Shown here in pieces: positions 1 through 7,575 of a DNA stretch of 64,000 nucleotides; positions within the stretch are counted from its first letter, which is position 1, and every line of letters starts with the position of its first letter. The position numbers were made by a program, and so were the translations under genes. This DNA comes from Chloroflexota bacterium (GTDB taxonomy: Bacteria > Chloroflexota > Anaerolineae > Aggregatilineales > Phototrophicaceae): the NCBI GenBank assembly GCA_023430545.1, contig JAEZAF010000214.1, positions 4,804 through 68,803 on the forward strand, in the 5' to 3' direction. The notes beneath the pieces are model-generated. The model was given only the letters and a program-made list of their open reading frames with translations, was not told the origin of the DNA and did not search any database.

Positions 1-1
1 C

Positions 2-193
2 TCTCTGCTGTTATGGGATCGCACCGTCGGAAGGATTGACCCCGCAATAATTGAGAAAGGCGTAAGTTTCTTAAGTTTCCATAATGACAAACGGCATTAT
101 ACTCCATTATGGATTAGCAAAGTACTTTACACCCCTCATAATATTGTGAAGGCGGCGATTCTAAGTGCTTTATTCCAGTATATGGAGTGGTAA
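2..193 (+). CDS. possible 3' end of an unknown gene running in from the left edge
   Basis: An open frame of 63 codons enters from the left edge and stops with TAA at 191-193, just before the histidine kinase start at 196. The inferred peptide ends in ILSALFQYMEW. The spacing (stop inside the Shine-Dalgarno region of the next gene) is typical of an operon, which is the main reason for listing it. No start is visible and I recognise no family. It could be a chance open frame, since promoter-like A+T-rich sequence also lies here. Confidence 0.3.
   Translation, partial: SLLLWDRTVGRIDPAIIEKGVSFLSFHNDKRHYTPLWISKVLYTPHNIVKAAILSALFQYMEW
79..112. promoter_or_regulatory. inverted repeat upstream of the histidine kinase gene
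   Basis: CCATAATG at 79-86 and CATTATGG at 105-112 are exact inverted copies 18 bases apart. The spacer contains TTATACTCCA (96-105), which recurs at about 4808-4817 upstream of the divergently read receiver gene at 4267. It may be an operator or promoter shared by the signalling genes, but no binding protein can be named. Confidence 0.25.
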
Positions 194-195
194 CA

Positions 196-1638
196 ATGTC
201 AGCAGTAACATCAGCCTCACAGGCGAATGCATCGCAAAGAAGACAATCAGCGCTCACCTTATGGCTGCGTCCTCGTTCGCAGGATCGCGATGAGGCGTTC
301 CGCGAGCAGAGCATCCGCATTGCGATTGCATTAGTCTGGCTGCTTGGTTCAATCAGTTTTATATTAACCATCGTGGTGTATCGCAACGCGTGGGGCGTTG
401 TATCGTTACCTACCCTTCACGTTTTTGCGCTGGCAGGTTTTGCGCTGGCGGCGTTTTTCGTCACACGTGAGCGCATTCTTGCTGCGGCGTGGTCAGTCGT
501 TATTACCCTGCTGATCGGGTACGTCGGTATTCTGGTGCTGAACCAGCAGAATTTCACAAACCTGTTCAACGGTATTCCGATGAGCATGTTCGTGGTAATC
601 ACGGGCGCGCTTGTCCTCCCGCGAAATTCAATTCTTCCTGTCAGCATCGCGGCAGTAGGGGCCTATAGTCTGGCAATGGCGCTCTCAATGCCATCAGATC
701 CGAGCCAGCCCACCTACAATCTCTCTCAGGCGGTAGTGACTGCGGCCTTATTCGTCCCAGCCGTTGGCGCTATTCTGTACCGCCTGCGTACCGAATTTGA
801 CGCCCGTCTCGACGCCATGCACAATTCCATGCTCCACGCAGAACTCGCGCAGTATCAGGCGGAAGAAGCCCGTGTTCAGGCGGAACTCAGCCGTCAGAGA
901 GCAGAAGAGTCCGACAAGGCCAAGTCACAGTTTCTGGCGAATATGAGCCATGAACTGCGCACACCGCTCAACGCCATCATCGGCTATAACGAGGCGATGA
1001 TCGGAGGCATGGTCGGAGAGTTCGATCCTCAGCAGTCAAAGCTGCTGGGACACATGCAGCATAACAGCCGTCGTCTGCTCGGTCTCATCAACGACATTCT
1101 GGACCTGTCCAAGGTCGAGTCCGGATCACTCCAGGTCTTCCTCGCACCGATGTCCCCGCAGAAAGTCGTTCAGGATACAGTGGAAAGCCTGCGAAGCCTT
1201 GCTGACCAGAAAAATATCTCACTGGATGTAAACTTCTCCGACGAAGTCCCGGAAGTCGTGCTGGGCGACGCCAACAAATTACAGCAGGTGTTGGTCAATA
1301 TCGTCAGCAATGCCATCAAGTTTACAGACAAAGGCGGCGTAACCGTCGATGTGGATACCGTCGATGCCAACAACTGGAAGTTCCAGGTCAGGGACACCGG
1401 TATCGGCATGCCTCCCAATGCAGCATCATACATCTTTGAACCCTTCCAGCAGGTGGACGGTACCGATAAGCGGAAGTACAAGGGAACCGGTCTGGGACTG
1501 GCGATCACCAAGCGCCTGGTCGAAAGACTGGGTGGTTCAATCGAAATAGCATCTGAGCTTGGCCACGGGACGACGTTCTCTGTGACGCTTCCCCGTGCCT
1601 TTGTCCCTGGTGAAAATGTAAAATCAGAAACTATCTAA
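196..1638 (+). CDS. membrane sensor histidine kinase
   Basis: This is a sensor kinase of about 480 residues. The first ~205 residues hold about six hydrophobic segments with short loops and no evident extracellular or PAS domain. A Glu/Ala/Gln-rich helical linker follows, then a HisKA dimerisation domain with the phosphoacceptor His at about residue 252 (MSHELRTPLN). The HATPase_c domain has its N box (NIVSNAIKF), G1 (DTGIGM) and G2 (GTGLGLAI) motifs, so the kinase appears active. The ATG at 196 is chosen because GGAG lies about 8 bases upstream. A GTG at 187 is also in frame. A receiver gene follows after 15 bases and is the likely phosphotransfer partner. The stimulus is unknown. Confidence 0.9.
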   Translation: MSAVTSASQANASQRRQSALTLWLRPRSQDRDEAFREQSIRIAIALVWLLGSISFILTIVVYRNAWGVVSLPTLHVFALAGFALAAFFVTRERILAAAWSVVITLLIGYVGILVLNQQNFTNLFNGIPMSMFVVITGALVLPRNSILPVSIAAVGAYSLAMALSMPSDPSQPTYNLSQAVVTAALFVPAVGAILYRLRTEFDARLDAMHNSMLHAELAQYQAEEARVQAELSRQRAEESDKAKSQFLANMSHELRTPLNAIIGYNEAMIGGMVGEFDPQQSKLLGHMQHNSRRLLGLINDILDLSKVESGSLQVFLAPMSPQKVVQDTVESLRSLADQKNISLDVNFSDEVPEVVLGDANKLQQVLVNIVSNAIKFTDKGGVTVDVDTVDANNWKFQVRDTGIGMPPNAASYIFEPFQQVDGTDKRKYKGTGLGLAITKRLVERLGGSIEIASELGHGTTFSVTLPRAFVPGENVKSETI

Positions 1639-1653
1639 TCTCAGGAGCAGAAA

Positions 1654-2025
1654 ATGAGCAATCGTCCCATTACAGTCTTGCTGGTTGATGATGATCCCGA
1701 TGTGCAGTCTGTGTTTGAGATCATGATGCGGCACTATAAGATGTCCTTCAACATCGTTGGCGATGCGGAAACCGCCATCGACTTCCTGCGGTCCCATAAG
1801 CCGGATGTTGTCCTGATGGACATCTTCCTGCCGGGTATGGATGGTTATCAGGCCTTGGATCGCATTCGCCGTACTTCGATCGCATCCAACAGCCGCATCA
1901 TCGCAACAACCGCATACTATACCAATGACACCCAGCAGGAAGTCATCAACCGTGGCTTTGATGGCTACCTTCCCAAGCCCTTCGACGATGGACTGGTCGG
2001 CTATCTGCGCCAGATCACAGCTTAG
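1654..2025 (+). CDS. receiver-only response regulator (CheY-like)
   Basis: This 123-residue protein is a single REC domain with no output domain. The acidic pocket is VDDDPD (12-16), the phosphoacceptor is Asp56 in LMDIFLPGMDG, the conserved Thr lies in TTAYY and the Lys in PKPFDD. AGGAG lies a few bases before the ATG. It is 15 bases downstream of the histidine kinase and is almost surely co-transcribed with it. Without an output domain it must act by protein contact or as a phosphorelay intermediate. Its target is unknown. Confidence 0.9.
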   Translation: MSNRPITVLLVDDDPDVQSVFEIMMRHYKMSFNIVGDAETAIDFLRSHKPDVVLMDIFLPGMDGYQALDRIRRTSIASNSRIIATTAYYTNDTQQEVINRGFDGYLPKPFDDGLVGYLRQITA

Positions 2026-2161
2026 TAACATTTCGCAAGCTTTACTTTAATTCGGATTTTGTCGTAATAAGATCGTATTGGTAGCTGAGCAAGTCCAGCG
2101 AATCCGACTCTTAAAGGAATAATCAGTTTTCTCTTCCCCCGAAGAGAACGAGGTATGAGTG

Positions 2162-2560
2162 ATGCAGCAGGATCTGTCGCACTGGCATGTGTTGGTTGTC
2201 GATGATGAACCAGATAATCTCGGCGTAATGGAGCTGGTTCTGAAATTCCATAAGGCAGCCGTGCGCACGGCTGCCTCCGGTCTCGAATGTTTACAGTTAA
2301 TGACGGAAGAAGCGCCAACGCTTTTGCTGGTAGACATTCAGATGCCAGAAATGTCAGGGCTGGAATTACTGGAAAAAATTCGCGAGAACGTGGATTGGCA
2401 GCATATTCCGGTGATTGCCGTAACCGCACATGCCATGATTGGCGACTCGGATCGCTTCACCTCTGCAGGTTTTGACGGGTATATCGCCAAACCGATCACC
2501 GCCATCACCTTTGTCAGCGAAGTACAATCCATGATTGGAACTAAAATTAAATCCGTATGA
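2162..2560 (+). CDS. receiver-only response regulator (CheY-like)
   Basis: This is a second stand-alone REC domain of about 132 residues. It has the VDDEPDN acidic pocket, phosphoacceptor Asp58 in LLVDIQMPEMSG, Thr in VTAHAM and Lys in AKPIT. An upstream GTG (2159) is also in frame. The ATG at 2162 is preferred by habit, as neither has a strong ribosome site. It overlaps the start of the next gene by 4 bases (ATGA), so it is translationally coupled to the Rv3378c-like gene. That coupling could place the terpene-type enzyme and the kinase system under common control. Confidence 0.88.
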   Translation: MQQDLSHWHVLVVDDEPDNLGVMELVLKFHKAAVRTAASGLECLQLMTEEAPTLLLVDIQMPEMSGLELLEKIRENVDWQHIPVIAVTAHAMIGDSDRFTSAGFDGYIAKPITAITFVSEVQSMIGTKIKSV

Positions 2561-3528
2561 CTGAATCAACTGTATTTGCTGACCGGATTCGGGAACGCTA
2601 TCCGGAAGGACTTACGGGTATTTTCGCACCAGGCGGAACTCGTACCACCTTTATTCTGGAACGTCAGAGAAATCAGGAAAATCCCGGGTTAATCCCTGAT
2701 TTTACCGAGTACACCGATTACGCTTTCACGCGCCTGTTCGATCTAATCGAGACCTTCTTTGAACTCGGTTGCCAGAATCTTGTGATTCCCCTGTTCTCTT
2801 ATCAGGGATTTTACGAGCGAGGAGAGGAATACCGGGAACAGGCCGCGCGGATGTGCCTTCGTGTCATCGACGATGCGAAGATCGACTTCTATCAACGTCA
2901 CGAAATTGACCCCTATCTGGTCGGTATTGATACCCTGCTTCACCTGCCTCAGGATCAGTTTGCGCACCAGCTTGGTCGCGAATTCGAGGATTTTAATCAC
3001 CAGTGGCCTTATCAGGATGGACGCCGCCGGATCATCTGGGAAGTTGCACCGATTCCGCTTTACTCCTTCTGGCGTGCCCACGAGGTGATGAGTGAATCAG
3101 AACACGCTGCCTTTGAGTCGACACTCCGTCAGTCCACGGATTTACAGGAAATGCACGACCTGCTGTATCGTTACTATGCGCGGGCCGTGTACGGGACCGA
3201 TCTTCCGATGCCGCACTTTTATCTGGGGTCAAACCGTAACGGGGACATCAAGGTAAGGTCAATGCTGCCGATGGCAATGGTCTGCGGGGGTCCCTTCAGG
3301 ATGTTTTTCACCCCCTACCCTTCGCTCTATCTGACTCAGGAAACACTGCAATCGATGCTGGAAGATCTGGCTTTTGGCAAGCCGTTACGCTCCACCAAAA
3401 CAGATTACAGCGGGCAGGTCACAGGCGATCTGCTTGAAATTGAGCGGCAGCGGATCGTGCAGCTCAGCACCGATCCGGCCAGCACACTGGGCATGGTTCG
3501 CAGAATTCAACGCCAGCCCTCAAACTGA
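2557..3528 (+). CDS. Rv3378c-like prenyl diphosphate enzyme (tuberculosinol/kolavelool synthase family)
   Basis: The 323-residue product resembles, from memory, M. tuberculosis Rv3378c, a cis-prenyltransferase-fold enzyme that turns tuberculosinyl diphosphate into tuberculosinol. Shared elements are GGTRTTF near residue 26 (Rv3378c has DGTRRWF), LGCQNLVIPLFS, FYQRHEIDPYLVG, the FxxTPYPSLYLTQETL block (Rv3378c: FTVAPSYYMTETTL) and TKTDYSG (Rv3378c: KPDYSA). A homologue in the chloroflexote Herpetosiphon makes kolavelool-type diterpenes. The Asp that begins DGTRRW, thought catalytic in Rv3378c, is Gly here, so substrate or activity may differ. No class II diterpene cyclase lies in the window. 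It is coupled to an upstream receiver gene and followed by a HAD hydrolase. Confidence 0.7.
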   Translation: MTESTVFADRIRERYPEGLTGIFAPGGTRTTFILERQRNQENPGLIPDFTEYTDYAFTRLFDLIETFFELGCQNLVIPLFSYQGFYERGEEYREQAARMCLRVIDDAKIDFYQRHEIDPYLVGIDTLLHLPQDQFAHQLGREFEDFNHQWPYQDGRRRIIWEVAPIPLYSFWRAHEVMSESEHAAFESTLRQSTDLQEMHDLLYRYYARAVYGTDLPMPHFYLGSNRNGDIKVRSMLPMAMVCGGPFRMFFTPYPSLYLTQETLQSMLEDLAFGKPLRSTKTDYSGQVTGDLLEIERQRIVQLSTDPASTLGMVRRIQRQPSN

Positions 3529-3555
3529 AACGGACGTCTTTCTCACAATGGCATC

Positions 3556-4260
3556 ATGACACAAACTCATCTGCATACACCTGTTTCGGGTTCGACAAGT
3601 GCTCATATCCAGACGTGGTTAGTGGATTTCGACGAGACTTTAGCGGTCAGCCACCTGAGCTGGGTTTTTCAGCATCTTTTTCCCCAGTTCAGTCGCGAAC
3701 ATCAGTTAGATTATGATGAAGGCCGGTTACATCAGGTCCTGCTGGTGCTTCAGGAGCGCAGCCGGCAAAATCCCGACACAGCGCAGTTATTGGCGGTGTT
3801 GTTTGAGGAAATGGAGTGGCCGTCCACCCTGCTGACGCAGTTTTCACTGGACCTTCAGTCCAGTTACACACCTTCCCTGTTCGAGGACAGTGTGCCTTTT
3901 CTGGAGCGGCTGTATAATAGCGGTCGCCATATCTATATCATTTCAAACAACCGTCATACCCCGAAGCATATTCAGTTGTTCGGAATAGATAAATATATTC
4001 GCGGTGTTTTTACGCCCCACAACTCGCCTGACACGCAGCCCAAGCCGCACAGCAGTCTGTGGAACTATATTACGGCACACCATACCGACATCAACCCGGC
4101 GACAACTGTTGTCATCGGGGATGATCCGTGGTCCGACGGTGCCTTTGCGCAGGCATGCAGTCTTCCGTGCTGGATTGTCGATCGCACCCAACGCTTTTCG
4201 GACATGTACAAGCAAAAACCGTACCATTGGGTACAGTCTCTGCTTGATATCCCGATATAG
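3556..4260 (+). CDS. HAD-superfamily hydrolase
   Basis: This 234-residue protein has all four HAD motifs: I, DFDETLA near residue 24 (nucleophile and acid/base Asp); II, IISNN; III, Lys in QPKPHSS; IV, GDDPWSD. A helical insert of about 70 residues follows motif I, as in C1-cap members. The family includes phosphomonoesterases and dehalogenases, and the substrate cannot be read from sequence. It starts 27 bases after the Rv3378c-like gene. A role in removing phosphate from a prenyl intermediate is a reasonable guess from context only. Confidence 0.8.
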   Translation: MTQTHLHTPVSGSTSAHIQTWLVDFDETLAVSHLSWVFQHLFPQFSREHQLDYDEGRLHQVLLVLQERSRQNPDTAQLLAVLFEEMEWPSTLLTQFSLDLQSSYTPSLFEDSVPFLERLYNSGRHIYIISNNRHTPKHIQLFGIDKYIRGVFTPHNSPDTQPKPHSSLWNYITAHHTDINPATTVVIGDDPWSDGAFAQACSLPCWIVDRTQRFSDMYKQKPYHWVQSLLDIPI

Positions 4261-4266
4261 AGTCAG

Positions 4267-4656
4267 CTAGTGGTTAGCGCGGCGCTTGGTGAGTCGCTCG
4301 GCAAGCCTTGAAAATTCGTTGACATCAATCGGCTTATAAATGACAAAATCGACGCTCATATCGACTTCATCCGTCGCCATATGAGCGTTCGCCGTCATGA
4401 CAATGATCGACATCATGTCATGTTCATGCGAAGTCTGTATTTCGCGCATCACCCCACGACCATCGAGTTCTGGCATTTCCAGATCAAGTATCAACAGGTC
4501 GAACTTGTGTGCCTGTAAGAGATTTACCGCCTCAAGCCCATTCTCAGCCTGCATGACCTGGTAACCGACATGTCCGAGAGCCAGAGCACATAAATCCCGA
4601 TTGAAGTAGTTGTCATCCACAATAAGTGCTGTCGGTGGAGTAACATCCATTGACAT
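4267..4656 (-). CDS. receiver-only response regulator (CheY-like)
   Basis: This is a single REC domain on the opposite strand, tail to tail with the HAD gene with 6 bases between stops. Motifs are VDDNYFN, phosphoacceptor Asp in LILDLEMPELDGRG, Thr in MTAN and Lys in IYKPID. The frame stays open to an ATG at 4716, but the ATG at 4656 (MSMDVTPP) has GGGAAAG just upstream and fits the usual receiver length better. It is the third receiver-only protein in 4.7 kb, all near one histidine kinase, so a branched phosphorelay is possible. Confidence 0.85.
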   Translation of the reverse strand: MSMDVTPPTALIVDDNYFNRDLCALALGHVGYQVMQAENGLEAVNLLQAHKFDLLILDLEMPELDGRGVMREIQTSHEHDMMSIIVMTANAHMATDEVDMSVDFVIYKPIDVNEFSRLAERLTKRRANH

Positions 4657-5045
4657 CTGCTTTCCCTTTTGCCCTTTCACACTTAACTTTAGCTTAAGAT
4701 CCACCTTTGCATCCATAACGTTTTTACGGTTACAAATCTCTCATAAATCTACCATTGTCACTTTCGACATGTCTTAATTCTAAATTCTCTTAAGACAAAA
4801 ACCCTGGTTATACTCCACACTGAAAATCCTCCCATAGTGGCGAAGAAAAGCTGCTCATACTGCTATAAAGCTGCATCAGGCCGTGTTCAGAAAGTCGTCA
4901 AATGAAAGAAGGTCAGCGACTAAAGAGGATGTACAGTTCGTGCTCTTGAATTGGCTTAAGAGCCGAATTAAAGACAGTGGATTCGCCAGTATCATTCGAT
5001 CAACAGAAACATTATTTGCATGTCATTAACATTAGGCGAGATTCT
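4657..5045. other. intergenic region between a receiver gene and the DinB-like gene
   Basis: These 389 bases separate divergent genes and contain no convincing gene. The segment around 4770-4830 is A+T-rich and includes TTATACTCCA, also found upstream of the histidine kinase. A possible upstream start of the DinB-like frame at 4977 is not supported by a ribosome site. Promoters for both flanking genes are expected here. Confidence 0.5.
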
Positions 5046-5597
5046 ATGAGCGAAGAACTTGTCACAACCCGGGCGACGTTACTGGCTCACATTGAACGCG
5101 ACTGGCAGGCACTCCATTCACTGCTGGATCGGCTGGATATGGAGCAGTTGACAGCCATCAGGAATACAGATGGCTGGTCAATCAAGGATCATATCGCTCA
5201 TCTGGCAGCATGGGAGAACTCTGTGGTTGCTTTCCTCACGGGGAAACCACGTCACGAAAGTCTGGGGGTTTCCGAAAGCCTGTATCTGAGTGAAGATCTG
5301 GATGCCATGAACCTGGTGATCTTTCAGGCTCACCGTGATGAGCCGCTCAACCAGGTCCAGGCAGAATTTCACAAAACCCACATCCGATTGCTGGAGTTGC
5401 TGGCTCCATTAACGGATGATGATCTGAAGAAACCTTACCGCCATTACCTTCCTCATGAACCCGGAGATGGAAACTGGCCTGCTATCAACACAGTCTACGG
5501 TAACACTGCCCATCACTATCGCACACATCAGAACTGGATTGAGATGATGCTGGAGATGTCCTCAGCTAAAGGTAGACAGACTGAAGGGCCTCAATGA
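5046..5597 (+). CDS. ClbS/DfsB-like DinB-fold four-helix protein
   Basis: This 183-residue protein has the DinB/ClbS pattern: an amphipathic N-terminal helix, then NTDGWSIKDHIAHLAAWE with metal-ligand-type His residues, and a late HHYRTHQNWIE motif. ClbS in E. coli is a cyclopropane hydrolase giving colibactin self-resistance. Most members are uncharacterised and often called stress or DNA-damage related. The ATG at 5046 (MSEEL) is chosen over one at 4977 because homology-like sequence begins there. Its last 32 bases overlap, tail to tail, the end of the dehydratase gene on the other strand, which is unusually tight. Confidence 0.75.
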   Translation: MSEELVTTRATLLAHIERDWQALHSLLDRLDMEQLTAIRNTDGWSIKDHIAHLAAWENSVVAFLTGKPRHESLGVSESLYLSEDLDAMNLVIFQAHRDEPLNQVQAEFHKTHIRLLELLAPLTDDDLKKPYRHYLPHEPGDGNWPAINTVYGNTAHHYRTHQNWIEMMLEMSSAKGRQTEGPQ

Positions 5598-7515
5598 TCT
5601 TATCGACATCATAGACCGCGCCAGCCCATGTGCCACCGCTCACACGCTGAAGCGCCGCCCATAGTCGTGTATCATCTGGCAAATCAGGATTGGGTGCCAG
5701 ATTGGGATGCATCGGACGGCTGGCAATGATATCTGATGTCACCGGCTGACCGTCTTCATCCAGCAGATTAACCTGCCCTTCGAGCGTATTTCGGTCAATC
5801 ACAATATCGATGATGTCACCATCACGCAGCTTGCCAATCGGCCCGGACGCCAGCGCTTCTGGTCCGATGTGTCCGATACATGCCCCGGTTGACACTCCGG
5901 AAAAGCGCCCATCCGTCAGAATGGGGACATGCTTTCCCCACGGCGTATGCTTAAGTGCAGAGGTAAGCTGATAGGTTTCTTCCATACCGGTACCGCTGGG
6001 GCCGCTGCCGATCAGCACCAGAATATCCGTCATCTGGATTTTATAATCCGTCTGTCCCTTGACCGCCCGGATCGCCTCACGCTCTGATGTGAACACCCGC
6101 GCTGTCCCCCGTTTACGATAGACATTATCGACCAGCACACTCGGATCAATCGATGTCGCTTTAATCACCGCACCCTGTGGAGCAAGATTCCCTTTCGGGA
6201 AGATCACAGTGCTCGACAGTCCCGCACACCGGGCTTCCTCCGCCGACATGATTACATGATGCGGATTAACCCCTGTTTCGCTTGTTAACCGTGCGCGTGC
6301 AACCTGACGACGTGTGCTGTGTGCCCACCAATCCAGATTTTCCCCTAAGGTCTGCCCGGTCACAGTCATCACATCCAGATGGAGCAGCCCCATCTCACGC
6401 AGATGCAGCATGACCTCTGGCACTGCACCAGCAAAATAAACCTGCACCGTTGGATGGTGGCGGGGACCGTTAGGCAGTGCATCCACCAGACGCGGGGTGC
6501 TGCGGTTAATTCGGATCCAGTCATCAATTGTCGGTATAGGCAGTCCGGCAGCGTGCGCAATCGCAGGGATATGCAGCAGCAGATTGGTTGAGCCGCCAAA
6601 CGCTGCGTGAACCAGCATGGCATTTTCCAGCGATTGCGGCGTGATAATGTCGCTCATGCGGATGCGCTTCTGATGCAGATTCATCAGGGCGAGTGCGGAA
6701 CGATGGGCAATGTCATACCAGCTCGGCTCACCGGATGGCGACAAGGCACTGTGAGGTAAAGCCATCCCTAGGGCTTCTGCCACAACCTGTGTCGTTGCGG
6801 CGGTACCGAGAAACTGACACCCGCCTCCGGAGGAACCACATGCCTTACATCCCATTTCCGCCGCATAGTCAAGGTCGATCAAACCATGTGCAAAACGCAC
6901 CCCAATGGTTTGAATCATACCCGCATCTTCCGCATCAGGTGTCGGTAACGTCACCCCACCGGGTACAGCAATCCCCGGAAGATTTCGGGTTCCGGCTAAT
7001 CCCATCAGGATTGCCGGTAATCCCTTATCGCAGGTCCCAATGCCCATCACTCCATCACAGGTGGGCAGAGACCGAATCAAGCGGCGCATCACCACTGCCG
7101 CATCGTTACGATAGGGCAGGCTGTCGAACATGCCTTTTGTGCCCTGTGAACGGCCATCACAGGGATCTGAACAATAGACGGCAAAGGGCAGTGCACCCTG
7201 CTGACGAATCGTCTGTGCGGCCTGTTTGACCTGAAGGTGAAGTTCCCAGTGCCCGGTATGATAGCCTAATGCAATCGGGCTTCCGTCTGGCTCACGCAGT
7301 CCACCATGGGTACTCACAATCACAAAATGATTGCGTCCGACTTCCTCCGGATTCCAGCCCATCGCGACATTCTGCGTCATCCCAAACAGATTGCCGCTAG
7401 GCTCATTAAGCAGCATCTCTTCAGTAAGGGGAAGTTTACTCTCTCGGGTTTCACCGAACAGCCGACTATCGTGTATCCCGGCATCCGTACCGAGAATTTC
7501 TTCGGCTGATATCAT
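5566..7515 (-). CDS. D-xylonate/pentonate dehydratase, IlvD/Edd family (YjhG/YagF type)
   Basis: This 649-residue enzyme closely follows E. coli YagF/YjhG D-xylonate dehydratase in length and many blocks, e.g. PSGNLFGMTQN, GYHTGHWE, SDPCDGRSQGT, ATCDKGLP-type GTCDKGLP, GGGCQFLG, AFGGSTNLL and RFSGVSTGACIGH. The Cys residues in DPCDG, TCDKG and GGGC match the Fe-S ligands of IlvD/Edd dehydratases. It should dehydrate an aldopentonate to 2-keto-3-deoxypentonate. It is the last gene of a long minus-strand catabolic operon, 60 bases after the aldehyde dehydrogenase gene, and fits the first dehydration step of a non-phosphorylative pentose pathway. D-xylonate or L-arabinonate specificity is not decidable. 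Confidence 0.9.
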   Translation of the reverse strand: MISAEEILGTDAGIHDSRLFGETRESKLPLTEEMLLNEPSGNLFGMTQNVAMGWNPEEVGRNHFVIVSTHGGLREPDGSPIALGYHTGHWELHLQVKQAAQTIRQQGALPFAVYCSDPCDGRSQGTKGMFDSLPYRNDAAVVMRRLIRSLPTCDGVMGIGTCDKGLPAILMGLAGTRNLPGIAVPGGVTLPTPDAEDAGMIQTIGVRFAHGLIDLDYAAEMGCKACGSSGGGCQFLGTAATTQVVAEALGMALPHSALSPSGEPSWYDIAHRSALALMNLHQKRIRMSDIITPQSLENAMLVHAAFGGSTNLLLHIPAIAHAAGLPIPTIDDWIRINRSTPRLVDALPNGPRHHPTVQVYFAGAVPEVMLHLREMGLLHLDVMTVTGQTLGENLDWWAHSTRRQVARARLTSETGVNPHHVIMSAEEARCAGLSSTVIFPKGNLAPQGAVIKATSIDPSVLVDNVYRKRGTARVFTSEREAIRAVKGQTDYKIQMTDILVLIGSGPSGTGMEETYQLTSALKHTPWGKHVPILTDGRFSGVSTGACIGHIGPEALASGPIGKLRDGDIIDIVIDRNTLEGQVNLLDEDGQPVTSDIIASRPMHPNLAPNPDLPDDTRLWAALQRVSGGTWAGAVYDVDKIIEALQSVYL

Positions 7516-7575
7516 CTCATACGATCCTGACGCTTTGCTACCTCATTCTGCATTCACATACACGGGTTAACTGCG

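Noticed and set aside
114..386. Minus-strand frame overlapping the histidine kinase start
   Set aside because: It lies antisense to the well-supported kinase gene and has no homology-like content.
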